The notes below the pieces were generated by a model. It was given only the letters and a program-made list of their open reading frames with translations. It was not told the DNA's origin and ran no database searches. From contig NZ_CP088936.1 of NCBI RefSeq assembly GCF_021165755.1, positions 124,001-188,000 of the forward strand: a stretch of DNA of 64,000 bases, written 5' to 3'. The position numbers were made by a program, and so were the translations under genes. Of the stretch, positions 37,574 to 45,815 are shown piece after piece. Source of the stretch: Borrelia sp. RT5S (lineage in GTDB: Bacteria; Spirochaetota; Spirochaetia; Borreliales; Borreliaceae). Numbering within the stretch: position 1 is the stretch's first letter; the number at the start of each line of letters is the position of its first letter.

Positions 37574-39163
37574 ATTACCCAAAGAATCAAACTTTTGAAA
37601 GTCAACCAAATTGCCCTTGCTATCGTAAATCCATTTGAAAACCGAGATACCCCCAATATCATCTCTTAATCTTAAATCGGGTCCGTGATTTGTTTTCCTA
37701 GCAATCTTCCCAAACTTATTATATTCATATTTGTACACACTAACACCATGCGCATCATCTTGCAATTGACCTAAGTTTCCAAAATTTTTCTGACTAATAA
37801 GCCTATTTTGTTTATCATACTCATAAGCATACTCAAAAACAGAGTTAAGATCTGCAACCAAAACACCACTCCTAGAATAATTACTTTTTAAGATCATATT
37901 ACCATTAACATCATAAGCGAACTTATATCTGAAAACACCTTCGATGTTTTCTATAGGATTATCAAAATCCCCATAATGCTCTTGAGCTGCAAGAAGCCCA
38001 TCCTCATCATAAGAATACTTATAAATCATGACACCATTTAAATCACTTATTAAATTAAAACTTTTATCAAAAAAAAGGCTCTCAATCAAATAAAAGTTGC
38101 TGTCGTACTTATAACTATAAACTGCAATGCCTTTAAAATTGTTCATTATTTCATACTTTTCCTCATAGGTAGCAGGAACATCACTTTTGTAATTTTTATT
38201 TACTTTATTGCTATAATTTATTACTCTTTTTTCATTATTTTGTATATAAAAAATGGTCTTCTTCATGGCATAACCATTTTGACTAATAGTTAACTTATTA
38301 CTGGGGTCATAGTTGTATTCTTTATGAAAATAATCCTTTTCCTTCAAATTATAATCATACCTATATACCGCTACATTATTCTCATCAGGAGTCAGATTAT
38401 GCTTAAGGTCATAATTTAAAATTTCAATAACTCTCCCCTCAACATCATAACGATATGTCTTTAATGCAACAGAGAAAGGATTTCCATACAAATAAGATGA
38501 CTGATCTAGGTATTCCTCCTTTATAACATTATGCTCACCATCATAGGTTAATCTAAACCCATATATTCCATTCTTAGCCTTCATACTATAGTTGCCATCA
38601 TCATGATAGAAAACCGTCTTTGTACGAGCAGAATCATCATAGGTAACCCTAGTATAATAAACATCATTTAAATCTTTAATTTGAAATCCAGCCTCACTAA
38701 ACCTGTAAACATCAAAGCTGTTATTATCATGATAAACAAAATAATAATAAAAAACCCCATACTTATCCTTTATAATTTCATTAGATTTATTATAGTTGAA
38801 AATATTCTTAATTCTGTTGCTCGACAAATACTCTATCTGCTCAATATAAACTCCCTTTGAGTTCTTAGCGGCAAACCCGCCGTTTAAAAACGAACGCCTT
38901 TCTACATTCTTAGAATATTCTATTCTAATCTGATTTGCACAAAAAAAAGAGGGAATTAAAATGTTAAGCTTGCCAATATAATCAACAAATACAAGCTTCC
39001 CCTCACCATTATAAGTAAACTTATATCCACATTCTTCCTCAGCTTCTTCCTTGCTTATCTTATATTTTCCCTTTATTTTATAGTTAATATCATAATCAAC
39101 ATACCTGTAATAAACATCTTTTGAAAAAAGATTATATGATATAAAAACCATTATAAAAAACAT
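37565..39163 (-). CDS. exported YD/RHS-like repeat protein, unknown function
   Basis: About 532 residues. I chose ATG 39163 (MFFIMVFISYNLFS, a signal peptide) because AAGGAA lies five bases upstream; a TATAAT at 39203-39208 lies inside the longer reading. The body is a run of repeats of about 32 residues with the pattern GV..YKY.YD..G.L......, for example GVMIYKYSYDEDGLL, GVFRYKFAYDVNGNM, GVSVYKYEYNKFGKI, GISVFKWIYDSKGNL. They resemble RHS YD repeats, but no RHS core or toxin tip is present. An exported, probably periplasmic beta-rich protein. Counterpart of BB0161. Confidence 0.75.
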   Translation of the reverse strand: MFFIMVFISYNLFSKDVYYRYVDYDINYKIKGKYKISKEEAEEECGYKFTYNGEGKLVFVDYIGKLNILIPSFFCANQIRIEYSKNVERRSFLNGGFAAKNSKGVYIEQIEYLSSNRIKNIFNYNKSNEIIKDKYGVFYYYFVYHDNNSFDVYRFSEAGFQIKDLNDVYYTRVTYDDSARTKTVFYHDDGNYSMKAKNGIYGFRLTYDGEHNVIKEEYLDQSSYLYGNPFSVALKTYRYDVEGRVIEILNYDLKHNLTPDENNVAVYRYDYNLKEKDYFHKEYNYDPSNKLTISQNGYAMKKTIFYIQNNEKRVINYSNKVNKNYKSDVPATYEEKYEIMNNFKGIAVYSYKYDSNFYLIESLFFDKSFNLISDLNGVMIYKYSYDEDGLLAAQEHYGDFDNPIENIEGVFRYKFAYDVNGNMILKSNYSRSGVLVADLNSVFEYAYEYDKQNRLISQKNFGNLGQLQDDAHGVSVYKYEYNKFGKIARKTNHGPDLRLRDDIGGISVFKWIYDSKGNLVDFQKFDSLGNLI

Positions 39164-39202
39164 AGTCGTTCCTTGATCAATTAACATTATTTTGATAGAT
39201 TT

Positions 39203-39208
39203 ATTATA
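39203..39208 (-). promoter_or_regulatory. -10 box of the YD-like repeat gene
   Basis: A perfect TATAAT on the minus strand, 40 bases before ATG 39163. It excludes the TTG at 39214 as the start. The -35 region is weak. Confidence 0.55.
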
Positions 39209-39240
39209 CAGCAAATTAGCATCTCAGTGAGGAGTTTAAG

Positions 39241-39408
39241 ATGGCAAAGCTTTCCAAGAATGCCCAAAGGGGCGGGTTTAAGGAATTGTTGAGTAGGTGG
39301 GGCGGGAAGATTGTAATGAAGTCTAGATTTGAGAACGGTAAAATAAGGCACTATGCGGAATGCCAGACTTCAAAGAACACAGCAAGGAGACCTAAAGACC
39401 TGTTTTAG
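39241..39408 (+). CDS. 55-residue basic protein, unknown function
   Basis: A short gene between two minus-strand genes. It starts MAKLSKNAQRGGFKELLSRW and ends TARRPKDLF. Lys and Arg make up about a quarter of residues; one Cys and no membrane segment are seen. GTGAGGAG lies six bases before the ATG, and a terminator whose stem includes the stop codon follows, so the unit is complete. Size and charge suggest a nucleic-acid or ribosome-binding protein, but this is inference. Probably the BB0162 position. Confidence 0.75.
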   Translation: MAKLSKNAQRGGFKELLSRWGGKIVMKSRFENGKIRHYAECQTSKNTARRPKDLF

Positions 39409-39418
39409 GTCACTTTTT
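39389..39418 (+). terminator. terminator of the 55-residue gene, containing its stop codon
   Basis: GACCTAAA pairs with TTTAGGTC around GACCTGT, then ACTTTTTG. The TAG stop lies in the right arm, so the last codons of the gene form the left arm and loop. Confidence 0.8.
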
Positions 39419-41164
39419 GTTAAGTCTGTCACCAAACTTGGACCAGGCTTCGTCTTGCTCTGTTTTACTATAGTTTTTAGCCTCTGCTTCCTTGAAGGGA
39501 GGAGTTTCCTTGCCCTTTCTAACATAAGAATTTCTAGCCTGTTCTATTTTGTCCTCCCTTTGCTTTTGTCTCTTGTCACGCTGTTTCTGATCTCTTTCAT
39601 TCGGATCGAAGAGCCCCACGCTACTCTTCATTCCTACCTTAATATCTAGTCTAGATAGAGCTTCCTTGTAACTTTGATGCCTTCCTGTTAAGAACAGAAG
39701 AACTTTTTTTAGCAAGCCCAGTTCCTTATAAGCAGATTTTAAAATACCAGGCAGGTCAATCTTATACACCCTGTAAAGTGGCAAAAATTCATTACTATTC
39801 TTAAAATATTTAGCTGCTTCCGTTTTTATTATATCCTTAAGATGAGTCTGAATATTTTGAGTTTTAGAAACTCGTCTATAATGAGAGACAATAAAATCAA
39901 GAAACGCAACTTTATTTCTAAAACAATAATCATTAATACCATAATTTAAAATGAATTCTCTTAAAGTTTTATCCAATCCTTCTTCAGTAAGAATAGAAGA
40001 AGAATCTCGGTCACCTTTAAGAATTTTAAACAACCCATCTCTCAATTCATCCTTAATATCAATTAAGATTCGATCAAATTCTTTTAAAAACATAGAATAA
40101 ACACATGGTTTATATAAGTACACCCCAGACTTAATACTAAACACCCTAGGTAAAACATCTTTAATCTTGGACTCAAAAAAATATTCATTGGCAACTTTTA
40201 AAAAGTACTCAGGATCCGATAATTCTCCAGAATGCTCTTTAAGAATTTTCTGAAACTCCTCCATATTAATATACCCAGGCCTGAATTCCATTGTTTTTTC
40301 AATTGATTTTAAAGTTTCATCTATCCTAATACTTTCCACAGCCTTAAGCTCTTCTAAATTTTTCTCATTGGAAATATAGGTACTCAATATTTCTAAAAAA
40401 GTAAAGTAATTCTTAGGAATATTAACTCCCTTCTTGTTTAAAATTTCATCCTTATTTTCCAAAATCCCCAAAAGAAGATTATGAACAACCCCTACCCCAC
40501 TTATACCATCTTCCAAAATTCGATCATACTCACTAAGTTTTAAATTTTTAGCTCTAACAAAAATATCTTTAACAATGCTATTGGACGCAATGTTAAATAA
40601 TACTTTCTTAATAAATTCAATGAAATACAAAGCTTTTCCTGATGGAATTATTAAAGAATTTAAAACAAATATCTTGTTAAATGAAGAATTTTCCTGAAAG
40701 TATTTAAAATTGATGTCTACATCGGATATAGGAATAAATTTTTTCTCAAAAGCCAATAAACTTGAATCTATGTTCTTAACCGTAAGCAAAGCACTAAAAA
40801 GTTCTATCCCAACGTAATGTTTTAAAAATAAATCTTCAATAGCATAATAATAAAAATCATAACTCCCTTCATCTGTTACGATTATCCGAAAAGGCACAAA
40901 CTCCCCTTCCGAAGTTACTCTATTAACAATAATTCCTCTCTTAACTTCGTAAAGCTTACGAAACAAAAAATCAAGCTCACCCTTAAGGCCACGAATCTTA
41001 ACAGAATAATCCTCTATAAACTCGGCATAATCCAAATCATTTTGCTTATGCTCTACAATAACTCTTAAAATCATCTTCTGAGCATCTGAAGAAATTCCTA
41101 TCTGAGATATCAATATGTCCAAATCTTTATCATTCAGGTAGAAAATTTCGGGTAATTTTTTCAT
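39410..41164 (-). CDS. large soluble protein of unknown function
   Basis: 584 residues with no signal peptide or membrane helix. It is mostly helical; the C-terminus (about residues 525-584) is strongly charged, with RDQKQRDKRQKQREDKIEQ and a lysine-rich end. No domain is recognisable to me. GGGGAGG precedes the ATG by 13 bases. It is convergent with the 55-residue gene, one base from its stop. Counterpart of BB0163, which is Borrelia-specific as far as I know. Confidence 0.75.
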   Translation of the reverse strand: MKKLPEIFYLNDKDLDILISQIGISSDAQKMILRVIVEHKQNDLDYAEFIEDYSVKIRGLKGELDFLFRKLYEVKRGIIVNRVTSEGEFVPFRIIVTDEGSYDFYYYAIEDLFLKHYVGIELFSALLTVKNIDSSLLAFEKKFIPISDVDINFKYFQENSSFNKIFVLNSLIIPSGKALYFIEFIKKVLFNIASNSIVKDIFVRAKNLKLSEYDRILEDGISGVGVVHNLLLGILENKDEILNKKGVNIPKNYFTFLEILSTYISNEKNLEELKAVESIRIDETLKSIEKTMEFRPGYINMEEFQKILKEHSGELSDPEYFLKVANEYFFESKIKDVLPRVFSIKSGVYLYKPCVYSMFLKEFDRILIDIKDELRDGLFKILKGDRDSSSILTEEGLDKTLREFILNYGINDYCFRNKVAFLDFIVSHYRRVSKTQNIQTHLKDIIKTEAAKYFKNSNEFLPLYRVYKIDLPGILKSAYKELGLLKKVLLFLTGRHQSYKEALSRLDIKVGMKSSVGLFDPNERDQKQRDKRQKQREDKIEQARNSYVRKGKETPPFKEAEAKNYSKTEQDEAWSKFGDRLNKK

Positions 41165-41236
41165 TATATACTCTCAACCTCCCCATACGGAAAAATAATA
41201 ACACAAAAAGGACCACATTAACATAGTACTGATGTG

Positions 41237-42214
41237 CTAAACAACTACAAATAAAAGCATATTATATATAGCGTACAACAACAAAAAAAGAATAGAAGGC
41301 CCCTTGCTAAAGACCCCCTTAAACTTAACTATTAACAATAGAATTAAAGCTACAGCGACCATTATACTAAAGTCAATAAAATAAATATCACTCATCAGTA
41401 CTGGTCTTACAAAGCTACTACTAGCTAAAATCAACCCAATATTGAATATATTACTCCCAATAATATTTCCAATAGCAATCTCTGTTTCTTTCCTAGCCAC
41501 AGAAAACAGAGAAACAACAATTTCTGGTATGCTAGTCCCGAAAGCTACAAGAATAATCCCAATAACCTTTTCACTAACATTAAAAATATTGTGAGCAATG
41601 TAAACTGAACTATCTACTAACAATTTTGATCCTAAATACAAAAAATAAATACTTAAAAATAATGAAAACGCATTTAATAATAAAAATCTAACGCCATAAC
41701 CACAACTAATTTCTTCCGCCTCTTTTAAAACAAAATTATATTTCCTCTCTTCTTTGTAGAACAAAAATAGATAAAATAAAAAGAAAATGAAAATTATTGA
41801 TGAACTAGTCTTATGATAAGGCATCTTAAAAAAAGCTAAAGCATTTGGATCAAATGAAAACAGCAAGAGAAGAAACATTAACAAAAACAAAACTATAAAA
41901 GAAAGTCTAAGCCTCTTAAACTCCGTCTCAATACTCAAAAAAATACCCGTTAAGGGAAGTGCAAGCAACATATTAATAATATTACTTCCAATAATATTAG
42001 AAACAATAATTTCATTTTTACCCTTAAAAGATGCTATTAAACTTGTGAAAAGCTCTGGTGCACTGGTTGAAAATGACACCACGGTAACACCAATTAAAAG
42101 ACTAGGAACTTTAAAATAAGTGGCAATACTTACAGAACTCTTTAAAAGATAATCCCCACCGAGATACAACAAGAATATACCAAATGCTACATAAAAAAAA
42201 TGAACGTATTCCAA
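41237..42214 (-). CDS. Na+/Ca2+ exchanger family (CaCA, YrbG-like)
   Basis: 325 residues with about ten helices in two inverted halves. Both halves carry the alpha-repeat motifs: VVSFSTSAPELFTSL...SNIIGSNIIN and LVAFGTSIPEIVVSL...GNIIGSNIFN, with the ion-binding Glu in each PE. It should exchange cations, usually Ca2+ for Na+, across the inner membrane. It starts with GGGGAG in the leader region and ends 73 bases before the BB0163-like gene. Counterpart of BB0164. Confidence 0.92.
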   Translation of the reverse strand: MEYVHFFYVAFGIFLLYLGGDYLLKSSVSIATYFKVPSLLIGVTVVSFSTSAPELFTSLIASFKGKNEIIVSNIIGSNIINMLLALPLTGIFLSIETEFKRLRLSFIVLFLLMFLLLLFSFDPNALAFFKMPYHKTSSSIIFIFFLFYLFLFYKEERKYNFVLKEAEEISCGYGVRFLLLNAFSLFLSIYFLYLGSKLLVDSSVYIAHNIFNVSEKVIGIILVAFGTSIPEIVVSLFSVARKETEIAIGNIIGSNIFNIGLILASSSFVRPVLMSDIYFIDFSIMVAVALILLLIVKFKGVFSKGPSILFLLLYAIYNMLLFVVV

Positions 42215-42236
42215 AATAATCTCCCCTTAAATCACA

Positions 42237-44084
42237 TTAATTAGGTAAAAATTCACTTAAATCACTCTTAACCATATAGTAAGTATTAGATGCATTCCAA
42301 AGACTAAATCCATTGCCTAAGGATTCCTTAATCCCTCTTAACTGATGAGAAAAATACCCCAAATATGTTTCCTTACTTACACCTCGTTCTTGTCCAAGCA
42401 AAAAAGCTTGTACATAAGGCCTAATTATAACCTTATTGAAAGAAAACACAGCAGCCCTATTGCTACCCTCCTTATAAATCTTATAAGCACGGGTCGTGTA
42501 ATACAACTCATTATCAAGGAAATCATTAGTATAATGAGAAGGATAAAACATAGGAGAGACAACATCAACATAATCTGAAATCATTGAAATGTTTTGTCCA
42601 ATGCTATTTGTAATAAACCACCCATTGTTGCCATAGATATCAATGGAAATAGGAATAGAAATATTTTTTCTAGCTATAATTAAAAAGGACTCAAGAGCAT
42701 CAATTGCTCTCATGCTATACTTACTAACCCTCGAAGATATAAGAGAAATAGGCCCATCTGTTGGAAATCTAATATAGTCAAACTGAACCTCATCAACCCC
42801 CAAAGACTGGATCTCCTTCGCGATAGATACATTGTAATCCCATACATCTTTTAAAAACAGATCTACCCAGTGCTCCCTTTGAACGTACTTAAAAGAATTA
42901 CCCTCACTAACCCTTATCATATTTGCCCAAGGTTGATTAGTTGTTTTATTCCAAAGAGCATACTCAAAATTGTTATAAGAATAAAGTTTTTTATCTTTAA
43001 AGACAACAACTCGAGCAATAACGTATATGCCAAATTCCTTCGCCTTCTTTAAAATGTAAGGTACATCAATTAAGTTTCTAACAGCCTTCATCTTATTTGG
43101 CAGAGCTAGCTCACTCGGGTAAGTCAAAATACCGCTATCATCTTTAAAATCAATTATAACGGCATTCATTCCTAATCTTTTTATAAATTCAAATCTACTA
43201 TCAATAGCAGTCTTATTTCTAAGGGTATATGCTGTTAAATAAATAGATCCTTTATTAGAAGCAAGATTTATCCTCTCTGTTTTTTCAAAAAAATCTTCCC
43301 TATAAACAGAAAATTGGCCCTCAAAAACCCATTTACCATCAACACAAGAATAAAAATGATTATCATAAGTTCTAACCAACAATTTTTCTATCTTTGAACT
43401 AGACAAATCAATAATTCGAACTATCTGTTTCTTGAAGGGAAAATCTAACCTTTTAACAGTCCCTACGGCAGTATTAATTAAAATAATATCTCCATAAATT
43501 CCATAAGAACAATACAATTCCCCTTGGTTGTTCTTTGAAAACTCTATAGCACTGATAATGTCATAATAACCGGCACTTAAATAGGTTGTAGAAATTAAAG
43601 AATTTAAGCTTTTAAAATCCAGACTACCATTGATATTTAAATAGATTCCGCTATTAGAAGTTCCAATAGCAATATGTTTATTCTCCCCTTGAGATAGTGC
43701 ACTAGATGTAATATAAGAATTTTCATTAAAGCTATCTCTCCCGAATAACTTTACAAAGCTTTTAAAATAGTTATGAGAAAAATAAACAGAATCGCTCGTT
43801 GTTAGAAGAGCACTAGATGAATAAAAATCTTCATAAACTGAAGTTATCCTTCTAGGAACGGGTTTTACGAAAGGATATACCCATCTGGTCTCCAGCCCTT
43901 CCGGCTCAACCTTAAATATTGTATTATTATGCCTCTTATACAAGGCACCCTTGTGAACAAAAAATAAATCATTATTATTAAAATACCCAGCTCCATCCAA
44001 AGAATACAGATGAAAGCATAGAAAAAAACAGAAGACAAGAAAATAAATCGGATAAAAAAATATCCTACACACATTAAACTTCAT
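42237..44084 (-). CDS. exported protein with DUF4015 (glycoside hydrolase-like) domain
   Basis: About 615 residues. The N-terminus has a hydrophobic signal (IFFYPIYFLVFCFFLCFHLYS). Residues about 30-270 are a beta-rich, propeller-like part. From YLTAYTLRNKTAIDSRFEF onward is a DUF4015-type TIM barrel: MNAVIIDFKDDSGILTYPS, GIYVIARVVVFKDK, VDEVQFDYIRFPTDG, ISIDIYGNNGWF. This family is related to GHL hydrolases; substrate unknown. Start is ATG 44084 or a TTG at 44099; both lack a good ribosome site. It ends 22 bases before the exchanger gene. Counterpart of BB0165. Confidence 0.8.
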   Translation of the reverse strand: MKFNVCRIFFYPIYFLVFCFFLCFHLYSLDGAGYFNNNDLFFVHKGALYKRHNNTIFKVEPEGLETRWVYPFVKPVPRRITSVYEDFYSSSALLTTSDSVYFSHNYFKSFVKLFGRDSFNENSYITSSALSQGENKHIAIGTSNSGIYLNINGSLDFKSLNSLISTTYLSAGYYDIISAIEFSKNNQGELYCSYGIYGDIILINTAVGTVKRLDFPFKKQIVRIIDLSSSKIEKLLVRTYDNHFYSCVDGKWVFEGQFSVYREDFFEKTERINLASNKGSIYLTAYTLRNKTAIDSRFEFIKRLGMNAVIIDFKDDSGILTYPSELALPNKMKAVRNLIDVPYILKKAKEFGIYVIARVVVFKDKKLYSYNNFEYALWNKTTNQPWANMIRVSEGNSFKYVQREHWVDLFLKDVWDYNVSIAKEIQSLGVDEVQFDYIRFPTDGPISLISSRVSKYSMRAIDALESFLIIARKNISIPISIDIYGNNGWFITNSIGQNISMISDYVDVVSPMFYPSHYTNDFLDNELYYTTRAYKIYKEGSNRAAVFSFNKVIIRPYVQAFLLGQERGVSKETYLGYFSHQLRGIKESLGNGFSLWNASNTYYMVKSDLSEFLPN

Positions 44085-44107
44085 ACAAACAATATCCAAC
44101 CCTTTTT

Positions 44108-44143
44108 AAAATAAGTATTATCTGAAAACAGATACTATTTTAA
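44108..44143 (-). terminator. possible terminator after malQ
   Basis: An imperfect hairpin with core ATCTG-AAAA-CAGAT is extended by AT-rich arms with one mismatch and one wobble. On the minus strand it is followed by TTATTTT. It lies between malQ and the DUF4015 gene. Confidence 0.4.
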
Positions 44144-44162
44144 CAAATTATTGAAATTGTTA

Positions 44163-45650
44163 TTAAATTCTCCCATAAAGTTTTGTAATGTCACTTATTC
44201 TCTTGCTTAAAGTATCAGTCAGGTCGTCCTCAATCATTCTAAAAGTCCAATTGTTAAAAATTGTACCCGGTGTATTCATCCTAAATTCAGCTCCTAAACC
44301 AAGATAATCTTGCATTGGAACTATTACGCTATCAGCAACACTAGCCATCGCGCCTCTTATCATATCCCAAATAACAGAATCTTCATCGGTGTTGAAATAA
44401 TTAAAAATATACATCTTGTGTTTATCATTAAGGGAATTAATAAACCCACGGGTAGTATCATTATCATGCGTCCCTGTATAGACAATGCAATTTCTTACAT
44501 AATTATGAGGAAGATATGGATTTTTAGCATCAAAATCAAATGCGAATTGCATTACTTTCATCCCTGGAAAATTAAAATAATCTCTCAATTTAAATGTATC
44601 TTCAAGATCCACTCCAAGATCTTCTACCCAAACTTTCAGATTATCAATTTTATCTAAAAGATGTTTTAAAAAATCTTTACCTGGACACTTAACCCAATGC
44701 CCCTTAACAGCTGTAGATTCTCTTGCATCCACCTCCCAAGTCGATACAAATCCCCTAAAATGATCAATTCTAACAATATCTACATATTTCTGCAAAAAAC
44801 CAATACGATTAATCCACCATTCATAGTTATCTTTCCTTAAAGTTTTCCAGTTGTAGGCTGGACTACCCCAAAGCTGTCCTTCCTCAGAAAAATAATCAGG
44901 CGGCACACCCGTTACCTTATCTTTACTCGCATCAAACTTTAGCTTAAAATACCTTTGATGAGCCCAAACATCAGCAGAATCATAAGAAACAAAAATAGGC
45001 ATATCCCCTATTATGTTAATTCCTGCAGCATTAGCGTAACTCTTTAAATCCTTAAATTGCGAAAAAAAGAAGTACTGCAAAACCTGCTGGACTTTAATAT
45101 CAATACCAAGGATCTCTCTAAGCTTGTCTAGAGCCTTACTGTCTCTTTTAAGAATTTCTCTACTAAATAAAACATTAAAAGTTTCTGAAGATTCTGGTTT
45201 AGAATAATACTCTTTAAAAACAACAAAGCTTGAAAAATCCAAAAGCCAATAGGAAGCAGATTTTATAAATTTTTCAAACTTTTTCATCTCACCCTCAGTT
45301 GCTCTATGCAAAAAATTCAAAGCAGCTTTTCTTAAAATATCTCCCTTAACCCTTATGAGCCTATTATAATCAACGTACCTACTCTCCAAGCATTCAAGAC
45401 TAGCTAAATCTGTATCAATAAATCTGGAAATACCCTCTAGATCAATGTAGTTAATATTGCCAGCGAAGGCGGAACAACTAGAATAAGGAGAACCCACAAA
45501 ATCCGTAGGAGAATAAGGCAATATTTGCCAATAAGTTTGCGATGACGCAGCTAGAAAATCTATAAATCTGTACGCCCCCTTGCCCAAATCTCCAATACCA
45601 TACTTAGAAGGCAAAGAACTAATACTTAGTAAAAATCCACTTTTTCTCAT
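44163..45650 (-). CDS. malQ: 4-alpha-glucanotransferase (amylomaltase)
   Basis: About 495 residues, GH77 family, which transfers glucans between maltodextrins. Motifs: LSISSLPSKYGIGDLG at the N-terminus, DMPIFVSYDSADVW, VRIDHFRGF with the nucleophile Asp, WVEDLGVD with the acid/base Glu, and TGTHDNDTTRG. ATG 45650 has GAGGTG seven bases upstream; the TTG at 45665 is less likely. A TATAAT at 45716-45721 (minus) is a plausible -10. It stands alone. Counterpart of BB0166. Confidence 0.94.
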   Translation of the reverse strand: MRKSGFLLSISSLPSKYGIGDLGKGAYRFIDFLAASSQTYWQILPYSPTDFVGSPYSSCSAFAGNINYIDLEGISRFIDTDLASLECLESRYVDYNRLIRVKGDILRKAALNFLHRATEGEMKKFEKFIKSASYWLLDFSSFVVFKEYYSKPESSETFNVLFSREILKRDSKALDKLREILGIDIKVQQVLQYFFFSQFKDLKSYANAAGINIIGDMPIFVSYDSADVWAHQRYFKLKFDASKDKVTGVPPDYFSEEGQLWGSPAYNWKTLRKDNYEWWINRIGFLQKYVDIVRIDHFRGFVSTWEVDARESTAVKGHWVKCPGKDFLKHLLDKIDNLKVWVEDLGVDLEDTFKLRDYFNFPGMKVMQFAFDFDAKNPYLPHNYVRNCIVYTGTHDNDTTRGFINSLNDKHKMYIFNYFNTDEDSVIWDMIRGAMASVADSVIVPMQDYLGLGAEFRMNTPGTIFNNWTFRMIEDDLTDTLSKRISDITKLYGRI

Positions 45651-45715
45651 AAATTCACACCTCAAAAAAATATTTGGTTTAATTAAAAATTTAAAACAAT
45701 AATCTATATATAACT

Positions 45716-45721
45716 ATTATA
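45716..45721 (-). promoter_or_regulatory. likely -10 box of malQ
   Basis: A perfect TATAAT on the minus strand about 66 bases before the malQ ATG, in the divergent gap with the OmpA-like gene. The -35 is weak. Confidence 0.45.
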
Positions 45722-45799
45722 GCTAAAATGAAATAACATTAAAGCTTTATTAAAAAGATTTAATGAAATATTTCAAGATATAAGACATCACCAAAATTG

Positions 45800-45808
45800 T
45801 GATATACT
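45800..45808 (+). promoter_or_regulatory. extended -10 promoter of the OmpA-like gene, predicts a leaderless message
   Basis: TGATATACT is an extended -10 (TGnTATACT). TATACT begins 13 bases before the GTG start at 45816. There is no Shine-Dalgarno. Confidence 0.6.
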
Positions 45809-45815
45809 TTTTCAA

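Noticed and set aside
39353-39649. 98-residue plus-strand ORF
   Set aside because: Overlaps the end of the 55-residue gene and runs antisense to the next gene past a strong terminator.
44310-44657. 115-residue plus-strand ORF
   Set aside because: Antisense to malQ, whose catalytic motifs are intact.
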